A stretch of DNA of 64,000 nt from Sabulicella glaciei (GTDB lineage: Bacteria > Pseudomonadota > Alphaproteobacteria > Acetobacterales > Acetobacteraceae): NCBI RefSeq assembly GCF_026183895.1, contig NZ_JAPFQI010000002.1, positions 124,001 through 188,000 of the forward strand. The letters are read 5' to 3'. The position numbers and the translations under genes are program-made. Below are positions 1 through 9,873 of the stretch, piece by piece. The stretch's first letter is position 1. Each line of letters opens with the position of its first letter. The notes under the pieces are model-generated. The model worked only from the letters and a program-made list of their open reading frames with translations. It did no database searches and was not told where the DNA came from.

Positions 1-169
<169 letters not shown>

Positions 170-170
<1 letters not shown>

Positions 171-1792
171 CAGAGCCTCGACACCTGGGTTTCCTTGGAG
201 GTGATGAATTCCAGTAGGGCGGGCTTGCCGTCCCGTGTCGCCTGGATGCCGCGCTGGATGGCGGGCACGATGTCCTCCGGCCGCTCCACCCGCTCGCCAT
301 GGCCGCCGAAGGCGCGCGCCATCGCCGCGTAGTCGCCGGAGATGTCGGTGGTGCGGTACTTCTCCGTGCTGAGCGCCATGATCTTCAGCTCGATCGCCAT
401 GGAAAAGTTGTTGAGCAGGATGGACAGGATCGGGATGCGCTCGCGCACCGCCGTCTCGAAATCCATCCCCGTGAAGCCGATAGCGGCGTCGCCCCAGACG
501 TTGATGCAGAGCTTGTCGGGCGCCGCCAGCTTCGCGCCCATGGCGAGGCCGAGCCCGTAGCCCAGCTGCGTCGTCTTGCCCCAGCCCAGGTAGGAAAGCG
601 GCGTGCGCGACACCCAGAAGGGCGAGAGCTGGTCGCGCGGCGAGCCGGCGTCATGGGTGATGATCGTCTGGTCGGGATCCACCGTGCGATGGAGGTCGCG
701 CAGCACGCGGTAGGGGTTGAGCGGCGCGTCGTTGCTGTCGCGCTTCGCGGCCCATTGCGCCAGCCAGGGGGCGCGGCTTTCCTCGATCTCCCGCGCCACC
801 GTGGGGTGATCCAGGCCCTTGTGGCCCTGCATTTCCGCCAGCAGCGCCTCGATCACCAGACCGGCATCGCCCAGCAGGCCGATGTCGCAGCGGATATCCT
901 TGTCCAGATGGTCCGGATCGAGCGTCGCGTGAATGTATTTGGGGCCCTTCGGCATCTTGATGCCGAAATTGGTCTCGGTGAAGGAGCAGCCGATCCCCAG
1001 GATGACGTCGGCCTTGTCCAGGAAGTGCCGCACCGGCGCAGGCATGGCGAGGCCGCCCGAGCCGAGCGAAAGCGGATGGTCCTCCGGGAAGCTCGACTTG
1101 CCGCCCAGGCTGGTCGTCACCGGCGCGCCCAGCACCTCGGCCAGGCGGCGCAGCTGGTCCCAGGCGCGGGCCCAGTGGATGCCGGTGCCGGCGTAGATCA
1201 CGGGCCGCTTCGCGTTGCGAAGCATCTCCGCCGCGCGCTTCACGTCCAGCGGGTCGGGGCCGGAGCGCGCGGCGACGACCGGCTCGTATTCCCAGTTCTC
1301 CGGCATGTCCTCGTTGAACATGTCGGTCGGGATCTCGACCACCACCGGCCCACCGCGACCGTTGCGCAGCCGGGCAAAGGCGCGGCGCATGATGTTGGGC
1401 ACCTCCGCCGCGCTCATCACCGCCTCGGTGCTCTTGCTGATGCCGCGCATCTGCACCGTGGAGTTGAAGTTGGGCGGCACGTGGGCGATGCGGCGCGGAT
1501 AGCCCATGGGCAGCACCAGCACCGGCACACTCTCGCCGAAGCATTGGGCGACGCCGCCATAGGCGTTCTCCGCCCCAGGCCCGTGCTGCATGCAAAAGGC
1601 GCCGAGCTTGCGGCCCGAGGTGACGCGGCTGATCGCGTCGGCCATGTGCAGGCCGATGCGCTCCTGCCTCACCATGACCGGCCGGATATCGATGGCCGCT
1701 GCGTGTTCGATCAAGTGGTTCACCGGATATCCGGTGAGCACCTCGATGCCCTCGCGCTGCATGATGCGCGCGATCGCGTCGCCGACCTTCAT
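170..1792 (-). CDS. Thiamine-diphosphate-dependent enzyme, acetolactate-synthase-like
   Basis: About 540 residues with the three-domain layout of the acetolactate synthase/benzoylformate decarboxylase superfamily: an N-terminal pyrimidine-binding domain with the conserved glutamate in VRQERIGLH (about residue 44), a central domain, and a C-terminal cofactor domain with a GDxx(25)NN-type motif starting GDAAIGFTG near residue 434. Such enzymes act in the cytoplasm on 2-oxo acids or related substrates. I prefer the ATG at 1792 because GGGAGGA lies 9 bases upstream; an in-frame ATG 18 bases earlier (1810) has no such site. The overlap with the ABC ATPase gene suggests the operon imports and breaks down one compound. 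Wording differs from IlvB (GDAA instead of GDG), so it is probably catabolic rather than biosynthetic; the substrate is unknown. Confidence 0.85.
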
Positions 1793-1873
1793 TCCCGGCC
1801 GTCCTCCCATCGTCTCGTTGTGGGGAGGCTAGACCCCGCTTTGCGCGCTCCGCAAGTGTGGCATGCTTTGTCC

Positions 1874-2068
1874 ATGCCCGAGCCCCTCCCTCCCGCCGAA
1901 TTCGCCGCGCTGCTCGTCCGCGCCGGCATCGCCCTTCCGGAACGGGAGGCGGAGGATCTCCGCCTCGCCCATCCGCGCCTCCTCGCCATGCTCGCCACCC
2001 TGCGCGATCCGCCGCCGGCGGCGGAGGAGGAGCCCGCCTTCACCTTCGCGGCGGGAGACGAGGCATGA
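1874..2068 (+). CDS. AtzG-like small amidase partner (DUF4089-type)
   Basis: A 64-residue protein starting MPEPLPPAEFAALL. It has a short helical N-terminal half followed by a flexible, acidic, proline-rich tail ending in EEEPAFTFAAGDEA. This size, the helical core and the E-P-A-x-x-F tail match the AtzG-like (DUF4089) family. AtzG is a GatC-related protein that binds the amidase AtzE in bacterial nitrogen-compound degradation. The stop codon overlaps the amidase start (ATGA), the arrangement expected for subunits made in equal amounts. Too short for domain certainty by eye; the assignment rests on length, tail pattern and the neighbour. Confidence 0.65.
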   Translation: MPEPLPPAEFAALLVRAGIALPEREAEDLRLAHPRLLAMLATLRDPPPAAEEEPAFTFAAGDEA

Positions 2069-3456
2069 TCCCCACCATCGCCGAGGCCGCGCGCCGCATC
2101 GCGGCGAAGGAGGTCTCGCCCGTCGAGCTGGCGCGGGATTCGCTGGCCCGCATCGCCAGGCTGGATTCCTCGCTGCACGCCTTCATCCGCGTGACGGAGG
2201 AGCGCGCAATGCAGGATGCGAAGGCTGCCGAGGAGCGGCAGATGCGCGGTGCGCTGCGCGGCCCGCTGGACGGCATCCCTTTCGGCCACAAGGACATCTA
2301 CGAGACGGGAGGAATCCCCACCACTGCGCATTCCGCCCAGCTGCGCGACCACGTGCCGGCGCGCGACGGCTTCACCGTCCGCAAGCTGGCCGAGGCGGGC
2401 ATTGTGCTGATGGGCAAGCTCGCCACCCACGAATTCGCCTTTGGCGGGCCGAGCCGCGACCTGCCCTGGCCGCCGGCCGAAAATCCCTGGGGCGCCGGGC
2501 ATTTCACCTCTGGCTCCTCCTCCGGCACGGGGGCGGCAGTGGCCTCCGGCATGGTGCTGGGCGGGACGGGCAGCGACACGGGCGGCTCCATCCGCGGCCC
2601 GGCGGCGCTATGCGGCATCGCCGGCATCAAGCCCACCTACGGGCTGTGCTCGCGCGCCGGGATCCTGCCGCTGGCGCAGACGCTGGATCATGCGGGCCCC
2701 ATGGCCTGGACCAGTGAGGATTGCGCCCTGCTCCTCGCCGTCATGGCGGGGCATGACCCGGAAGATCCGGCGAGCGCCGACCGCCCGGCGCCCGACCTTT
2801 CCTTGTCGCGCGAATGGCGCGGGCGGCGCATCGGCGTGATCCGCCACTTCCACGAGCAGGACAATCCGGTCACCCCGGCCACGCTGCGCGGCATCGAGGA
2901 AACGGCGGCGATCTTCCGGGGCCTCGGCGCCACGGTGGAGGAGGTGACGCTGCCCTCCCTGCACGAGTTCTACGCCGCCGGCTGGATCATCCTTTCGGCC
3001 GAGGCGTTCGCGGTGCACGAGCAGCGGATGCGCGAGACGCCGATGCTGTTCGGCGAGAATCTGCGCGGCCGCCTCGCCCTGGGTGGCCTGGTGTCCTCCG
3101 CCGACTACCTCCAGGCGCAGCGGCGCCGCCGCACCCTCATCCGCCGGACGGCGGAAGCGGCTTCCGGGTTCGACCTGCTGCTCACCGCCGCCGCGCCGGG
3201 CGAGGCGCCGCGCATCGACGACGTGCCGAAATGGGCGAGCCTGGAGAAGCCCAACTTCACCGTGCCCTTCAACATGCTCGGCTGGCCGGCGCTGACGGTC
3301 TGCACCGGCTTCGGCGAGAAGAACCTGCCCGTGGCGGCGCAGATCATCGGCAAGCCCTGGCAGGACGGGCTGGTGCTGGCCGCCGGCCATGCGGTGGAGC
3401 GCGAGAACGGCCACCGCGCCAAGCGCCCCACCGTGGGGGAGATGAAGCCGGGCTAA
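2065..3456 (+). CDS. Amidase-signature hydrolase, AtzE-like
   Basis: 463 residues of the amidase-signature family, which hydrolyses amides with a Ser-cisSer-Lys triad. The triad is visible: Lys76 in PFGHKDIYET, the cis-Ser near residue 152 in SGSSSGTGAA, and the nucleophile Ser175 in GSDTGGSIR. Length and sequence fit the AtzE/GatA branch. The small protein encoded just before it, in an ATGA overlap, looks like AtzG, which in the cyanuric-acid pathway forms a complex with AtzE and acts on 1-carboxybiuret. Here no other atz genes are seen, so the substrate may be another ureide, amide or aminoacyl compound. The 3' end overlaps by 4 bases with the convergent lipid-kinase gene. Confidence 0.88.
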   Translation: MIPTIAEAARRIAAKEVSPVELARDSLARIARLDSSLHAFIRVTEERAMQDAKAAEERQMRGALRGPLDGIPFGHKDIYETGGIPTTAHSAQLRDHVPARDGFTVRKLAEAGIVLMGKLATHEFAFGGPSRDLPWPPAENPWGAGHFTSGSSSGTGAAVASGMVLGGTGSDTGGSIRGPAALCGIAGIKPTYGLCSRAGILPLAQTLDHAGPMAWTSEDCALLLAVMAGHDPEDPASADRPAPDLSLSREWRGRRIGVIRHFHEQDNPVTPATLRGIEETAAIFRGLGATVEEVTLPSLHEFYAAGWIILSAEAFAVHEQRMRETPMLFGENLRGRLALGGLVSSADYLQAQRRRRTLIRRTAEAASGFDLLLTAAAPGEAPRIDDVPKWASLEKPNFTVPFNMLGWPALTVCTGFGEKNLPVAAQIIGKPWQDGLVLAAGHAVERENGHRAKRPTVGEMKPG

Positions 3457-4343
3457 GCCTCGGGCGCGAAGACGCGCAGCGCCCCGCGCAGCACGCGGAA
3501 CCGCGCGGGGGTTTCCGTCGTCACCTCGCCATCCGTGTTCACGGGCATGGGGCGGCGGGTGCGGATCTCCGCCTCGGTGAAGGAGGCGGTGCGCACATCG
3601 GCGAGGAGACGGTGCCGCCCGGTGCGGAACAGCGGATAAACCAGCGCCAGCTTCCACAGGCGCCGCGCCTCGATGCTGTAGAGGTCGAGTCGCCCGTCAT
3701 CGATCGCCGCATCCTGCTTCACCGTCATGCCGCCGCCGTAGTGGCGGCCATTCCCCACCGCGACCTGCAGGGAGCGCAGGATGCGCCGTTCTCCGCCGCA
3801 GCGCAGTTCCACCGCGAAGGGCCGGGCGCGCCACACGGCACGGGCGGTGGCGATGGCATAGCCCAGCCGCCCCCAGCGCTGCTTCACCGCGCCGCTCAAC
3901 TCCCGCGCCACCGCCACGCTGAGGCCGATGCTGGCGACGTTGAAGAACAGCTGCCCGTTCACCTCGCCGAGATCCACCGGGCGCGCCTGGCCGGCCGCGA
4001 TCACCCCCACCGCGCCCGGGATGTCGAGCGGGATGGCGAGGGTGCGCGCGAGGTCGTTCGCGGTGCCCAGGGGCAGGATGCCGAGCGGCAGGCCCGCCTC
4101 GCGCAGGGCCGGCGCGGCGGCGTTCATGGTGCCGTCCCCGCCGCCCAGCACGACCATGTCCACCGTGCTCGCCGCGGCGCGGATCGCCTCACGCAGCTTT
4201 TCGCCGTCGCCGCACTCGCCGCGCGTGACCTGGAGCCCGGCCTCGCGCAGCGCCGTTTCCGCATCCTCGGCGGCATCCGCGCCGCTGCGGCTCTTCGCAT
4301 TGACCAGGAGCAGGGCGCGCGGCCCCGGATTCGCGTCCTTCAT
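3453..4343 (-). CDS. Diacylglycerol/lipid kinase family protein (YegS-like)
   Basis: 296 residues of the DAGK catalytic family: GGGDGT at residues 67-72 and the following LGTANDLAR are the nucleotide-binding and catalytic loops; the C-terminal half has the beta-sandwich with MPVNTDGE. The family phosphorylates diacylglycerol, sphingoid or related lipids at the inner face of the membrane. The start ATG at 4343 overlaps the TGA of the PAP2 phosphatase gene (ATGA), so the kinase and a lipid phosphatase are translationally coupled, which points to a lipid phosphorylation/dephosphorylation cycle. Longer in-frame readings upstream are shadows of the PAP2 gene. The exact lipid substrate is not shown by sequence. 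Confidence 0.9.
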   Translation of the reverse strand: MKDANPGPRALLLVNAKSRSGADAAEDAETALREAGLQVTRGECGDGEKLREAIRAAASTVDMVVLGGGDGTMNAAAPALREAGLPLGILPLGTANDLARTLAIPLDIPGAVGVIAAGQARPVDLGEVNGQLFFNVASIGLSVAVARELSGAVKQRWGRLGYAIATARAVWRARPFAVELRCGGERRILRSLQVAVGNGRHYGGGMTVKQDAAIDDGRLDLYSIEARRLWKLALVYPLFRTGRHRLLADVRTASFTEAEIRTRRPMPVNTDGEVTTETPARFRVLRGALRVFAPEA

Positions 4344-5056
4344 GTCTGGCCGCGCCGCTGCAGGGTCAGGAGGATCAGCCAGCACAGCGCGGCCCAGCCG
4401 GCGCCCACCGCCCAACCGGCCAGCACGTCGCTCGGCCAATGGACGCCCAGATAAACGCGGCTGAAGCCGATCAGCAGCACCAGCAGCGCCGCGACCACCA
4501 GCGGATAAACCTTGGCCCGGCGCCTTTCCTGCACCCGCGACAGCAGTGCCCCCAGCGTCAGGTAGACGATGGCGGAGAGCATGGCGTGGCCGCTCGGAAA
4601 GCTTTGCGAGTAGACGGACTGGCCATGCGGGACGAGGTCGGGTCGCGGCCGGCCGAAGCCCCATTTCAGCCCGTGACTGACCACGACGCCGGAGGCGATG
4701 GACAGCAGGACCAGCATCGCCGCTTGCCGCCTGCCGGTGAGCAGCAGGAAGCCGAACACCGTCGCCGTCACCAGCAGGAGGACGCCCGTGCCGCCCAGCG
4801 CGGTGAAGTCGCGCATCATCTCCTCGAACCAGCCGGGGCCCCAGGGGTCGGTCGGGTCCGCCTCGCTCCGCAGCGCGAGCAGCAACGCGTGGTCCAGCGA
4901 ATGGGTGTCGCCATCCGCCACCTCCAGGGCCACGCGCGCGAAGCCGAACAGCCCGACCCCCACGATGACCAGCGCCAGCAGCGTCCCGCGCTCGGCGGCC
5001 GTGACGCGCCGGGTCAGGCCGCGCAGCCAGCCCACCGCCTCCATCCTGTCTTCCAT
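4340..5056 (-). CDS. PAP2-family phosphatase, membrane-bound
   Basis: 238 residues with several hydrophobic segments and all three motifs of the PAP2 acid-phosphatase superfamily: KWGFGRPRP at 131-139, PSGH at 154-157 and SRVYLGVHWPSD at 199-210 (general acid/base His157 and nucleophile His206). Members dephosphorylate phosphatidic acid, undecaprenyl diphosphate or phosphatidylglycerophosphate at the outer face of the inner membrane. The chosen ATG at 5056 has GAGGAGG 11 bases upstream; a second ATG four codons on is possible. The gene is followed with a 4-base overlap by a lipid kinase gene. It reads divergently from the DUF1206 gene. Confidence 0.9.
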   Translation of the reverse strand: MEDRMEAVGWLRGLTRRVTAAERGTLLALVIVGVGLFGFARVALEVADGDTHSLDHALLLALRSEADPTDPWGPGWFEEMMRDFTALGGTGVLLLVTATVFGFLLLTGRRQAAMLVLLSIASGVVVSHGLKWGFGRPRPDLVPHGQSVYSQSFPSGHAMLSAIVYLTLGALLSRVQERRRAKVYPLVVAALLVLLIGFSRVYLGVHWPSDVLAGWAVGAGWAALCWLILLTLQRRGQT

Positions 5057-5137
5057 CCGGTCACCCGCCTCCTCGTCGCCAAGCAACGTTCCGCCCGCGC
5101 GAATGTTGGCGAGGGACAAGGGGAAGGGTGGACGCGC

Positions 5138-5968
5138 ATGACTCAGGATCGTCTGGTACTTTTCGGCCGGATGGGCTTCGCCGCGCGGGGCATCGTGAAC
5201 CTGCTGGTGGGGGGGCTGGCGCTGATGGCGGCGCTGGGGCGCGGCGGCGAGGCGACGGGCGCGCGGGGCGCCATCGGCACGCTGCTCACGCAGCCCTTGG
5301 GGCTGATCATCCTCGGGTTGCTGGCGCTGGGTCTGTTCGGCTTCGCCCTGTGGCGCTTCCTCCAGTCGCTGCTGGACGCGGACGGGGTCGGGCGGGACCG
5401 CAAGGCGCTGATGCGGCGGGCGGGGCAGTTCATCTCCGGCGTGATCTATCTCGGCCTGGCCGGCTTCGCCGCCAGTCTCGCGCTCGGCGGGGCAGCGGGG
5501 GGTGGCGAGGGTGAATCGGCGCGCGACTGGACGCGCTGGCTGATGAGCCAGCCCTTCGGGCGCTGGCTGGTCGCGGCGGTCGGGCTCGGCGTCGTGGGCG
5601 CCGCATTCGGCATGGCGCGCAAGGCCTGGACCGCCTCGTTCTGCGAGAACCTGTCCTGCAATGGCCGGATGGAGCATGGGGTGAAGCGCCTGGGCCAGGC
5701 GGGCTACGCGGCGCGGGCCGTGGTCTTCGTGGTGATCGGGCTGTTCCTGCTCCTCGCCGCCTGGCAGCACGACCCGAACGAGGTGCGCGGCCTGGGCGGC
5801 GCCCTGGTCGCCCTGCGCGCACAGCCCTTCGGGGCGGCGATCTTCGGCATCGTGGCGGCGGGCCTCTTCGCCTTCGGCCTGTTCGGACTGGCGGAGGCGC
5901 GGTTCCGCCGCATGCGGACCCCGCCCGAGGCCCATGCCGTGGGGGCGATGCTGTCGCCCGGCCGATAA
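5138..5968 (+). CDS. DUF1206 membrane protein
   Basis: 276 residues with six hydrophobic segments arranged as three similar pairs, each starting with a G-x-x-A-R-G/A-x-V-like turn (GFAARGIVNLLVG, GQFISGVIYLGLAG, GYAARAVVFVVIG). This threefold repeat is the hallmark of DUF1206, a family of inner-membrane proteins of unknown function. A hydrophilic loop near residues 165-190 contains FCENLSCNGR with two cysteines. The ATG at 5138 follows a purine-rich GGGGAAGGG run. It is divergent from the PAP2/lipid kinase pair, which leaves a short shared promoter region of about 80 bases. No function is known for the family. Confidence 0.85.
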   Translation: MTQDRLVLFGRMGFAARGIVNLLVGGLALMAALGRGGEATGARGAIGTLLTQPLGLIILGLLALGLFGFALWRFLQSLLDADGVGRDRKALMRRAGQFISGVIYLGLAGFAASLALGGAAGGGEGESARDWTRWLMSQPFGRWLVAAVGLGVVGAAFGMARKAWTASFCENLSCNGRMEHGVKRLGQAGYAARAVVFVVIGLFLLLAAWQHDPNEVRGLGGALVALRAQPFGAAIFGIVAAGLFAFGLFGLAEARFRRMRTPPEAHAVGAMLSPGR

Positions 5969-5975
5969 GGGCGGC

Positions 5976-6434
5976 TCAGCCCCGCCCGCGATACCCCGGC
6001 ACGCCCTGGTCGGGGATCCACACCCCCTCGGGCGGCGTGCCGGTCTGGAAGAACACGTCGATCGGGATGCCGCCGCGCGGATACCAGTAGCCGCCGATCC
6101 GCAGCCAGACCGGGTCGAGCAGCGCGACGAGGCGCTTCGCGATCATGAGCGTGCAATGCTCGTGAAAGGCGCCGTGGTTGCGGAAGGAGGCGAGGAAGAG
6201 CTTCAGGCTCTTGCTTTCCACGATCCAGTCGCGCGGCACGTAGTCCAGCACGAGGTGCGCGAAATCCGGCTGCCCGGTGAGGGGGCAGAGCGAGGTGAAC
6301 TCGGGAGCGGCGAAGCGCACGCAGTAATGCAGGCCCGGCTCGGGATTGGGCACGCGCTCCAGCACCGCCTCCACCGGCGAGGCGGGCATGGGCGTGGCGC
6401 GGCCAAGCTGGGTGAGGCGGGAGGTGTCAGTCAT
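5976..6434 (-). CDS. queF: NADPH-dependent 7-cyano-7-deazaguanine reductase QueF
   Basis: 152 residues of the short, unimodular QueF type. It reduces preQ0 to preQ1 with two NADPH in queuosine synthesis. The catalytic Cys50 lies in [12 protein letters not shown], with Asp57 as proton donor, and the QueF signature ESKSLKLF sits at 73-80; HEHC near 91-94 provides the substrate-binding glutamate. The start overlaps the end of tgt by 8 bases. Order queA-tgt-queF means preQ1 production and its insertion and modification in tRNA are coded together, although queF, which acts first, comes last. Confidence 0.96.
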   Translation of the reverse strand: MTDTSRLTQLGRATPMPASPVEAVLERVPNPEPGLHYCVRFAAPEFTSLCPLTGQPDFAHLVLDYVPRDWIVESKSLKLFLASFRNHGAFHEHCTLMIAKRLVALLDPVWLRIGGYWYPRGGIPIDVFFQTGTPPEGVWIPDQGVPGYRGRG

Positions 6435-7545
6435 CGTGGGCGCAGTTCCAATCGGCCTCGATCGCCTCGGCCTCGACGTCGAGGCGACCGGCGAGGATGG
6501 CTTCGCGCAGGCGGCGCATGAGGTCCTGGTAATACTGGATGTTGTGCCAGGTCAGCAGGATCGGCCCCAGCATCTCATCGCATTTCAGCAAGTGATGGAT
6601 GTAGGCGCGGGAGTGGCGCCGGCAAGCCGGGCAGGCGCAGGCGGGGTCGAGCGGGCGCCCGTCATCGGCGTGGCGCGCGTTGCGGAGGTTCAGCGCCCCG
6701 CGCGAGGTATAGGCCCGCCCCATGCGGCCCGAGCGCGTCGGGATCACGCAGTCGAACATGTCCACCCCGCGCCGCACCGCGCCCAGCAGATCGGCGGGCA
6801 TGCCCACCCCCATCAGGTAGCGCGCCTGCTCCTCGGGCAGCATGGGCACGGTGAAATCGAGGGTGGAGAACATCGCCTCCTGCCCCTCGCCGACGGCAAG
6901 GCCGCCGATCGCATAGCCCTCGAAGCCGATGCCGCGCAGCGCCGCCGCGCTTTCCGCGCGAAGATCCTCGAAGGTCGAGCCCTGGACGATGCCGAAGATC
7001 CCGTGCCCTTCGCGCGGGGCGAAGGCTTCGCGGCAGCGCGCCGCCCAGCGCATGGAAAGCCGCATGGACTTCGCCGCTTCCTCCTGCGTGGCGGGGAAGG
7101 GGGTGCACTCGTCGAAGCACATGGTCACGTCCGCGCCCAGCAGGCGCTGGATCTCCACGCTGCGCTCCGGCGTCAGCCGGTGCTTGGAGCCGTCCACGTG
7201 GGAGCGGAAAGTGACGCCGTCCTCGTCCATCTTCCGCAGCGCCGCGAGGCTCATCACCTGGAACCCGCCGGAATCGGTCAGGATCGGCCCGTGCCAGTCC
7301 ATCAGGGCGTGCAGCCCGCCGAGGCGCGCCACGCGCTCGGCGCCCGGGCGCAGCATCAGGTGATAGGTGTTGCCCAGCACCATGCGCGCGCCGGTGGCGC
7401 GCACCCCGTCCGCCGTCATGCCCTTCACCGTGCCGGCGGTGCCGACCGGCATGAAGACCGGCGTCGGCACCTCGCCATGGGCAGTGTGCAGGATGCCGGC
7501 GCGGGCGCGCCCGTCCGAGCCGGTCCCTTCCCAGCGCAGCGTCAT
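6427..7545 (-). CDS. tgt: tRNA-guanine transglycosylase
   Basis: 372 residues, the normal length for bacterial Tgt. It swaps guanine-34 for preQ1 in tRNAs with GUN anticodons. Asp91 in [12 protein letters not shown] is the general acid/base, Asp265 in [10 protein letters not shown] is the nucleophile, and the zinc site is CACPAC (Cys303, Cys305, Cys308) with His334 further on. The ATG at 7545 overlaps the stop of queA (ATGA), and the 3' end overlaps queF, so the three genes form one translationally coupled unit. Confidence 0.97.
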   Translation of the reverse strand: MTLRWEGTGSDGRARAGILHTAHGEVPTPVFMPVGTAGTVKGMTADGVRATGARMVLGNTYHLMLRPGAERVARLGGLHALMDWHGPILTDSGGFQVMSLAALRKMDEDGVTFRSHVDGSKHRLTPERSVEIQRLLGADVTMCFDECTPFPATQEEAAKSMRLSMRWAARCREAFAPREGHGIFGIVQGSTFEDLRAESAAALRGIGFEGYAIGGLAVGEGQEAMFSTLDFTVPMLPEEQARYLMGVGMPADLLGAVRRGVDMFDCVIPTRSGRMGRAYTSRGALNLRNARHADDGRPLDPACACPACRRHSRAYIHHLLKCDEMLGPILLTWHNIQYYQDLMRRLREAILAGRLDVEAEAIEADWNCAHDD

Positions 7546-8603
7546 GCCGTCTCCTCCGCCCGGAACAGCAGGGACGCGTCGCCATAGGAGAAGAAGCGGT
7601 AGCCCTCGCCTATGGCATGGGCATAGGCGGCGCGCATGCGCTCGGTCCCGGCAAAGGCGCTGACCAGCATCAGCAGCGTGGATTTCGGCAGGTGGAAGTT
7701 GGTCATCAGCAGATCCGTGGCGCGGAAGCGGAAGCCCGGCCGGATGAAGATGTCGGTCAGCCCCCGGAAGGGCGGGATGGGCGCGCGGCGGTCCTCGACG
7801 CCCTGCGCCGCCGTTTCCAGCAGGCGCAGCGCGGTGGTGCCGCAGCACAGGATGCGCCCGCCCTCGCGCCGCGCGGCGTTGATCGTTTCCGCGGCTTCGG
7901 TCGGAAGCTCGCACCATTCGGCGTGGAGGCGGTGCCGGTCCAGGTTCTCCTCGCGCACCGGCAGGAAGGTGCCGGCGCCGACATGCAGCGTGACGGTGGC
8001 GCGGCGCACGCCCCTGGCCGCCACGGCAGCCAGCAGGCGCGGGGTGAAATGCAGGCTGGCGGTGGGGGCGGCCACCGCGCCGGGGCGGGCGGCGAAGAGG
8101 GTCTGGTAATCCTCCCGGTCCTCGCCGCGCGGGGCGTCGCGGCGGATATAGGGGGGCAGGGGCATCTCGCCGGCCTCGGCCAGGGCCTGTTCCAGCGCGG
8201 CCGGGTCGGCGCCGAAATCGAGCCGCGCCGCGCCGCCCTCGAACTTCTCCACCACGCGCGCCGTCGCCGCGGAGCCCTCGATGGCGAGGGTGTCGCCCTC
8301 GCGCAGGCGGCGGGCGTTGCGGATCAGCGCGTGCCAAGTGCCGTCGCCCTCGGCGCGGTTCAGCATCACCTCGATCCGCGCCTCGCCGCGCCGGGCGCGC
8401 AGCCGGGCGGGGATGACGCGGGTGTCGTTCACCACCATGACATCGCCGGGCCGCAGGTAGTCCGGCAGGTCGAGCACGCCGCGATCCTCCCGGGCCTCCG
8501 GGCGCACCACCAGCATCCGCGCCGCGTCGCGCGGTCGTACGGGTTGCTGGGCGATCAGGGCCTCGGGCAGGTCGTAGTCGAAATCCCGCAGGGTCAGGGG
8601 CAT
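7542..8603 (-). CDS. queA: S-adenosylmethionine:tRNA ribosyltransferase-isomerase
   Basis: 353 residues, full-length QueA. It transfers and rearranges the ribosyl part of S-adenosylmethionine onto preQ1-tRNA to make epoxyqueuosine. Family landmarks: the start [19 protein letters not shown], the [11 protein letters not shown] segment, [11 protein letters not shown] and the C-terminal [18 protein letters not shown]. First gene of the queA-tgt-queF unit; its promoter must lie in the 48-base gap shared with the divergent MFS gene. No preQ1 riboswitch fold is evident in that short gap. Confidence 0.97.
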   Translation of the reverse strand: MPLTLRDFDYDLPEALIAQQPVRPRDAARMLVVRPEAREDRGVLDLPDYLRPGDVMVVNDTRVIPARLRARRGEARIEVMLNRAEGDGTWHALIRNARRLREGDTLAIEGSAATARVVEKFEGGAARLDFGADPAALEQALAEAGEMPLPPYIRRDAPRGEDREDYQTLFAARPGAVAAPTASLHFTPRLLAAVAARGVRRATVTLHVGAGTFLPVREENLDRHRLHAEWCELPTEAAETINAARREGGRILCCGTTALRLLETAAQGVEDRRAPIPPFRGLTDIFIRPGFRFRATDLLMTNFHLPKSTLLMLVSAFAGTERMRAAYAHAIGEGYRFFSYGDASLLFRAEETA

Positions 8604-8651
8604 GGCGCGGGGCCGTAGCGCGCGCCGGGCCGCCGTGCAACGCTGCCCGCC

Positions 8652-9863
8652 ATGACCCGCTCCGCCACGCTGCTGATGACATGCGCCGTGCTTTGCGCCG
8701 CCCTGGCCATGGGGCTGCGGCAAAGCTTCGGGCTCTTCCTCGCGCCGATGACGACGGAACTGGGCTGGTCCGCCTCCGGCTTCGCCCTCGCCATCGCCTT
8801 GCAGGTGCTGCTGAACGGGGTGTCGCAGCCCTTGTGCGGGCAGGTGGCAGACCGGATCGGCGGCCGCAAGGTGATCATGGGCGGCGCCGCGCTCTACGCC
8901 CTGGGCATCCTCGGCATGGCGCTCTCGGAAGGGCTGGGGCTCTTCACCTTCTTTGCCGGGCTGGTGATGGGGGTCGCGGTTTCCGCGGCCGGGATGCCGG
9001 TCATCATTGCCTCGCTGACCCGCCTCCTGCCCGAGGAGCAGCGGGGCAGGGCGGTCGGGCTGGGCACGGCCGGCTCCTCCTTTGGGCAGTTCCTCGTGGT
9101 GCCCATGGCTGGGCTGGGCATCAGCCAGGCAGGGTGGCAAGGGGCGCTGTTCCTCATGGCCGGGGCGGCGCTGCTGATGATCCCCCTCGCGCTGCCGCTG
9201 AACGACCAGCCGGCCCCGGCCACGACGGCGCAGCCCGAGCAATCGGCGAAGGAGGCGCTGTCCTTCGCGCTGCGGACGCCTTCCTTCTGGTTCCTGTTCT
9301 TCGGCTTCTATGTCTGTGGCCTCCATGTCTCCTTCCTGTCGGTGCACCTGCCGGGCTTCGTCGCCTCCTGCCACCTGCCGGTGGCGGTGGGGGCAGGGGC
9401 CATCGCGCTGATCGGGCTGTTCAACGTGGTCGGCTCGCTCACGGCGGGCGAGCTCTCGTCGCGCTGGAAGCGGCGCGAGCTGCTGGTGCTGATCTATGCC
9501 GGGCGCGGCGTGCTGATGGCCGGGTTCCTCATGGTGGAGAAAACGGCGGCCACGGTGCTGGGCTTCTCGGCGCTGATGGGGCTGCTGTGGCTGTCCACCG
9601 TGCCGCCCACGGTGGCGCTCTGCGCCCGCAACTTCGGCACGCGCTGGCTGGCGACCATCTTCGGCATCGTCTTCCTGGGCCATCAGTTGGGCGGCTTCAC
9701 CGGGGCCTGGCTGGGCGGGGTGATCTTCGACCGGACGGGTTCCTATGACCTGATGTGGTCGATCTCCATCGCCGCCGCCGCCTTCGCCGCGCTGGTCCAC
9801 ATCCCGATCCGGGACGGCATGACGCCGGCCCCCGCCGCCGCTACAAGCGCGGCCACCCGATAG
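8652..9863 (+). CDS. MFS transporter
   Basis: 403 residues with about twelve hydrophobic segments and the MFS loop motif between segments 2 and 3 ([16 protein letters not shown], residues about 63-78). The overall wording resembles the monocarboxylate/oxalate:formate-antiporter-like group found in many alphaproteobacteria. It would act in the inner membrane, driven by proton or solute exchange. Divergent from queA. The next gene starts 10 bases downstream, so they may be cotranscribed. Substrate unknown. Confidence 0.85.
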   Translation: MTRSATLLMTCAVLCAALAMGLRQSFGLFLAPMTTELGWSASGFALAIALQVLLNGVSQPLCGQVADRIGGRKVIMGGAALYALGILGMALSEGLGLFTFFAGLVMGVAVSAAGMPVIIASLTRLLPEEQRGRAVGLGTAGSSFGQFLVVPMAGLGISQAGWQGALFLMAGAALLMIPLALPLNDQPAPATTAQPEQSAKEALSFALRTPSFWFLFFGFYVCGLHVSFLSVHLPGFVASCHLPVAVGAGAIALIGLFNVVGSLTAGELSSRWKRRELLVLIYAGRGVLMAGFLMVEKTAATVLGFSALMGLLWLSTVPPTVALCARNFGTRWLATIFGIVFLGHQLGGFTGAWLGGVIFDRTGSYDLMWSISIAAAAFAALVHIPIRDGMTPAPAAATSAATR

Positions 9864-9873
9864 GAACCCGCCC

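Noticed and set aside
299-2068. A 589-codon plus-strand frame over the thiamine enzyme
   Set aside because: Runs antisense to a gene with clear thiamine-binding motifs. Only its last 64 codons (from ATG 1874) are accepted as a small gene.
8604-8651. preQ1 riboswitch before queA
   Set aside because: The 48-base gap shows no pseudoknot-like fold or A-rich tail.
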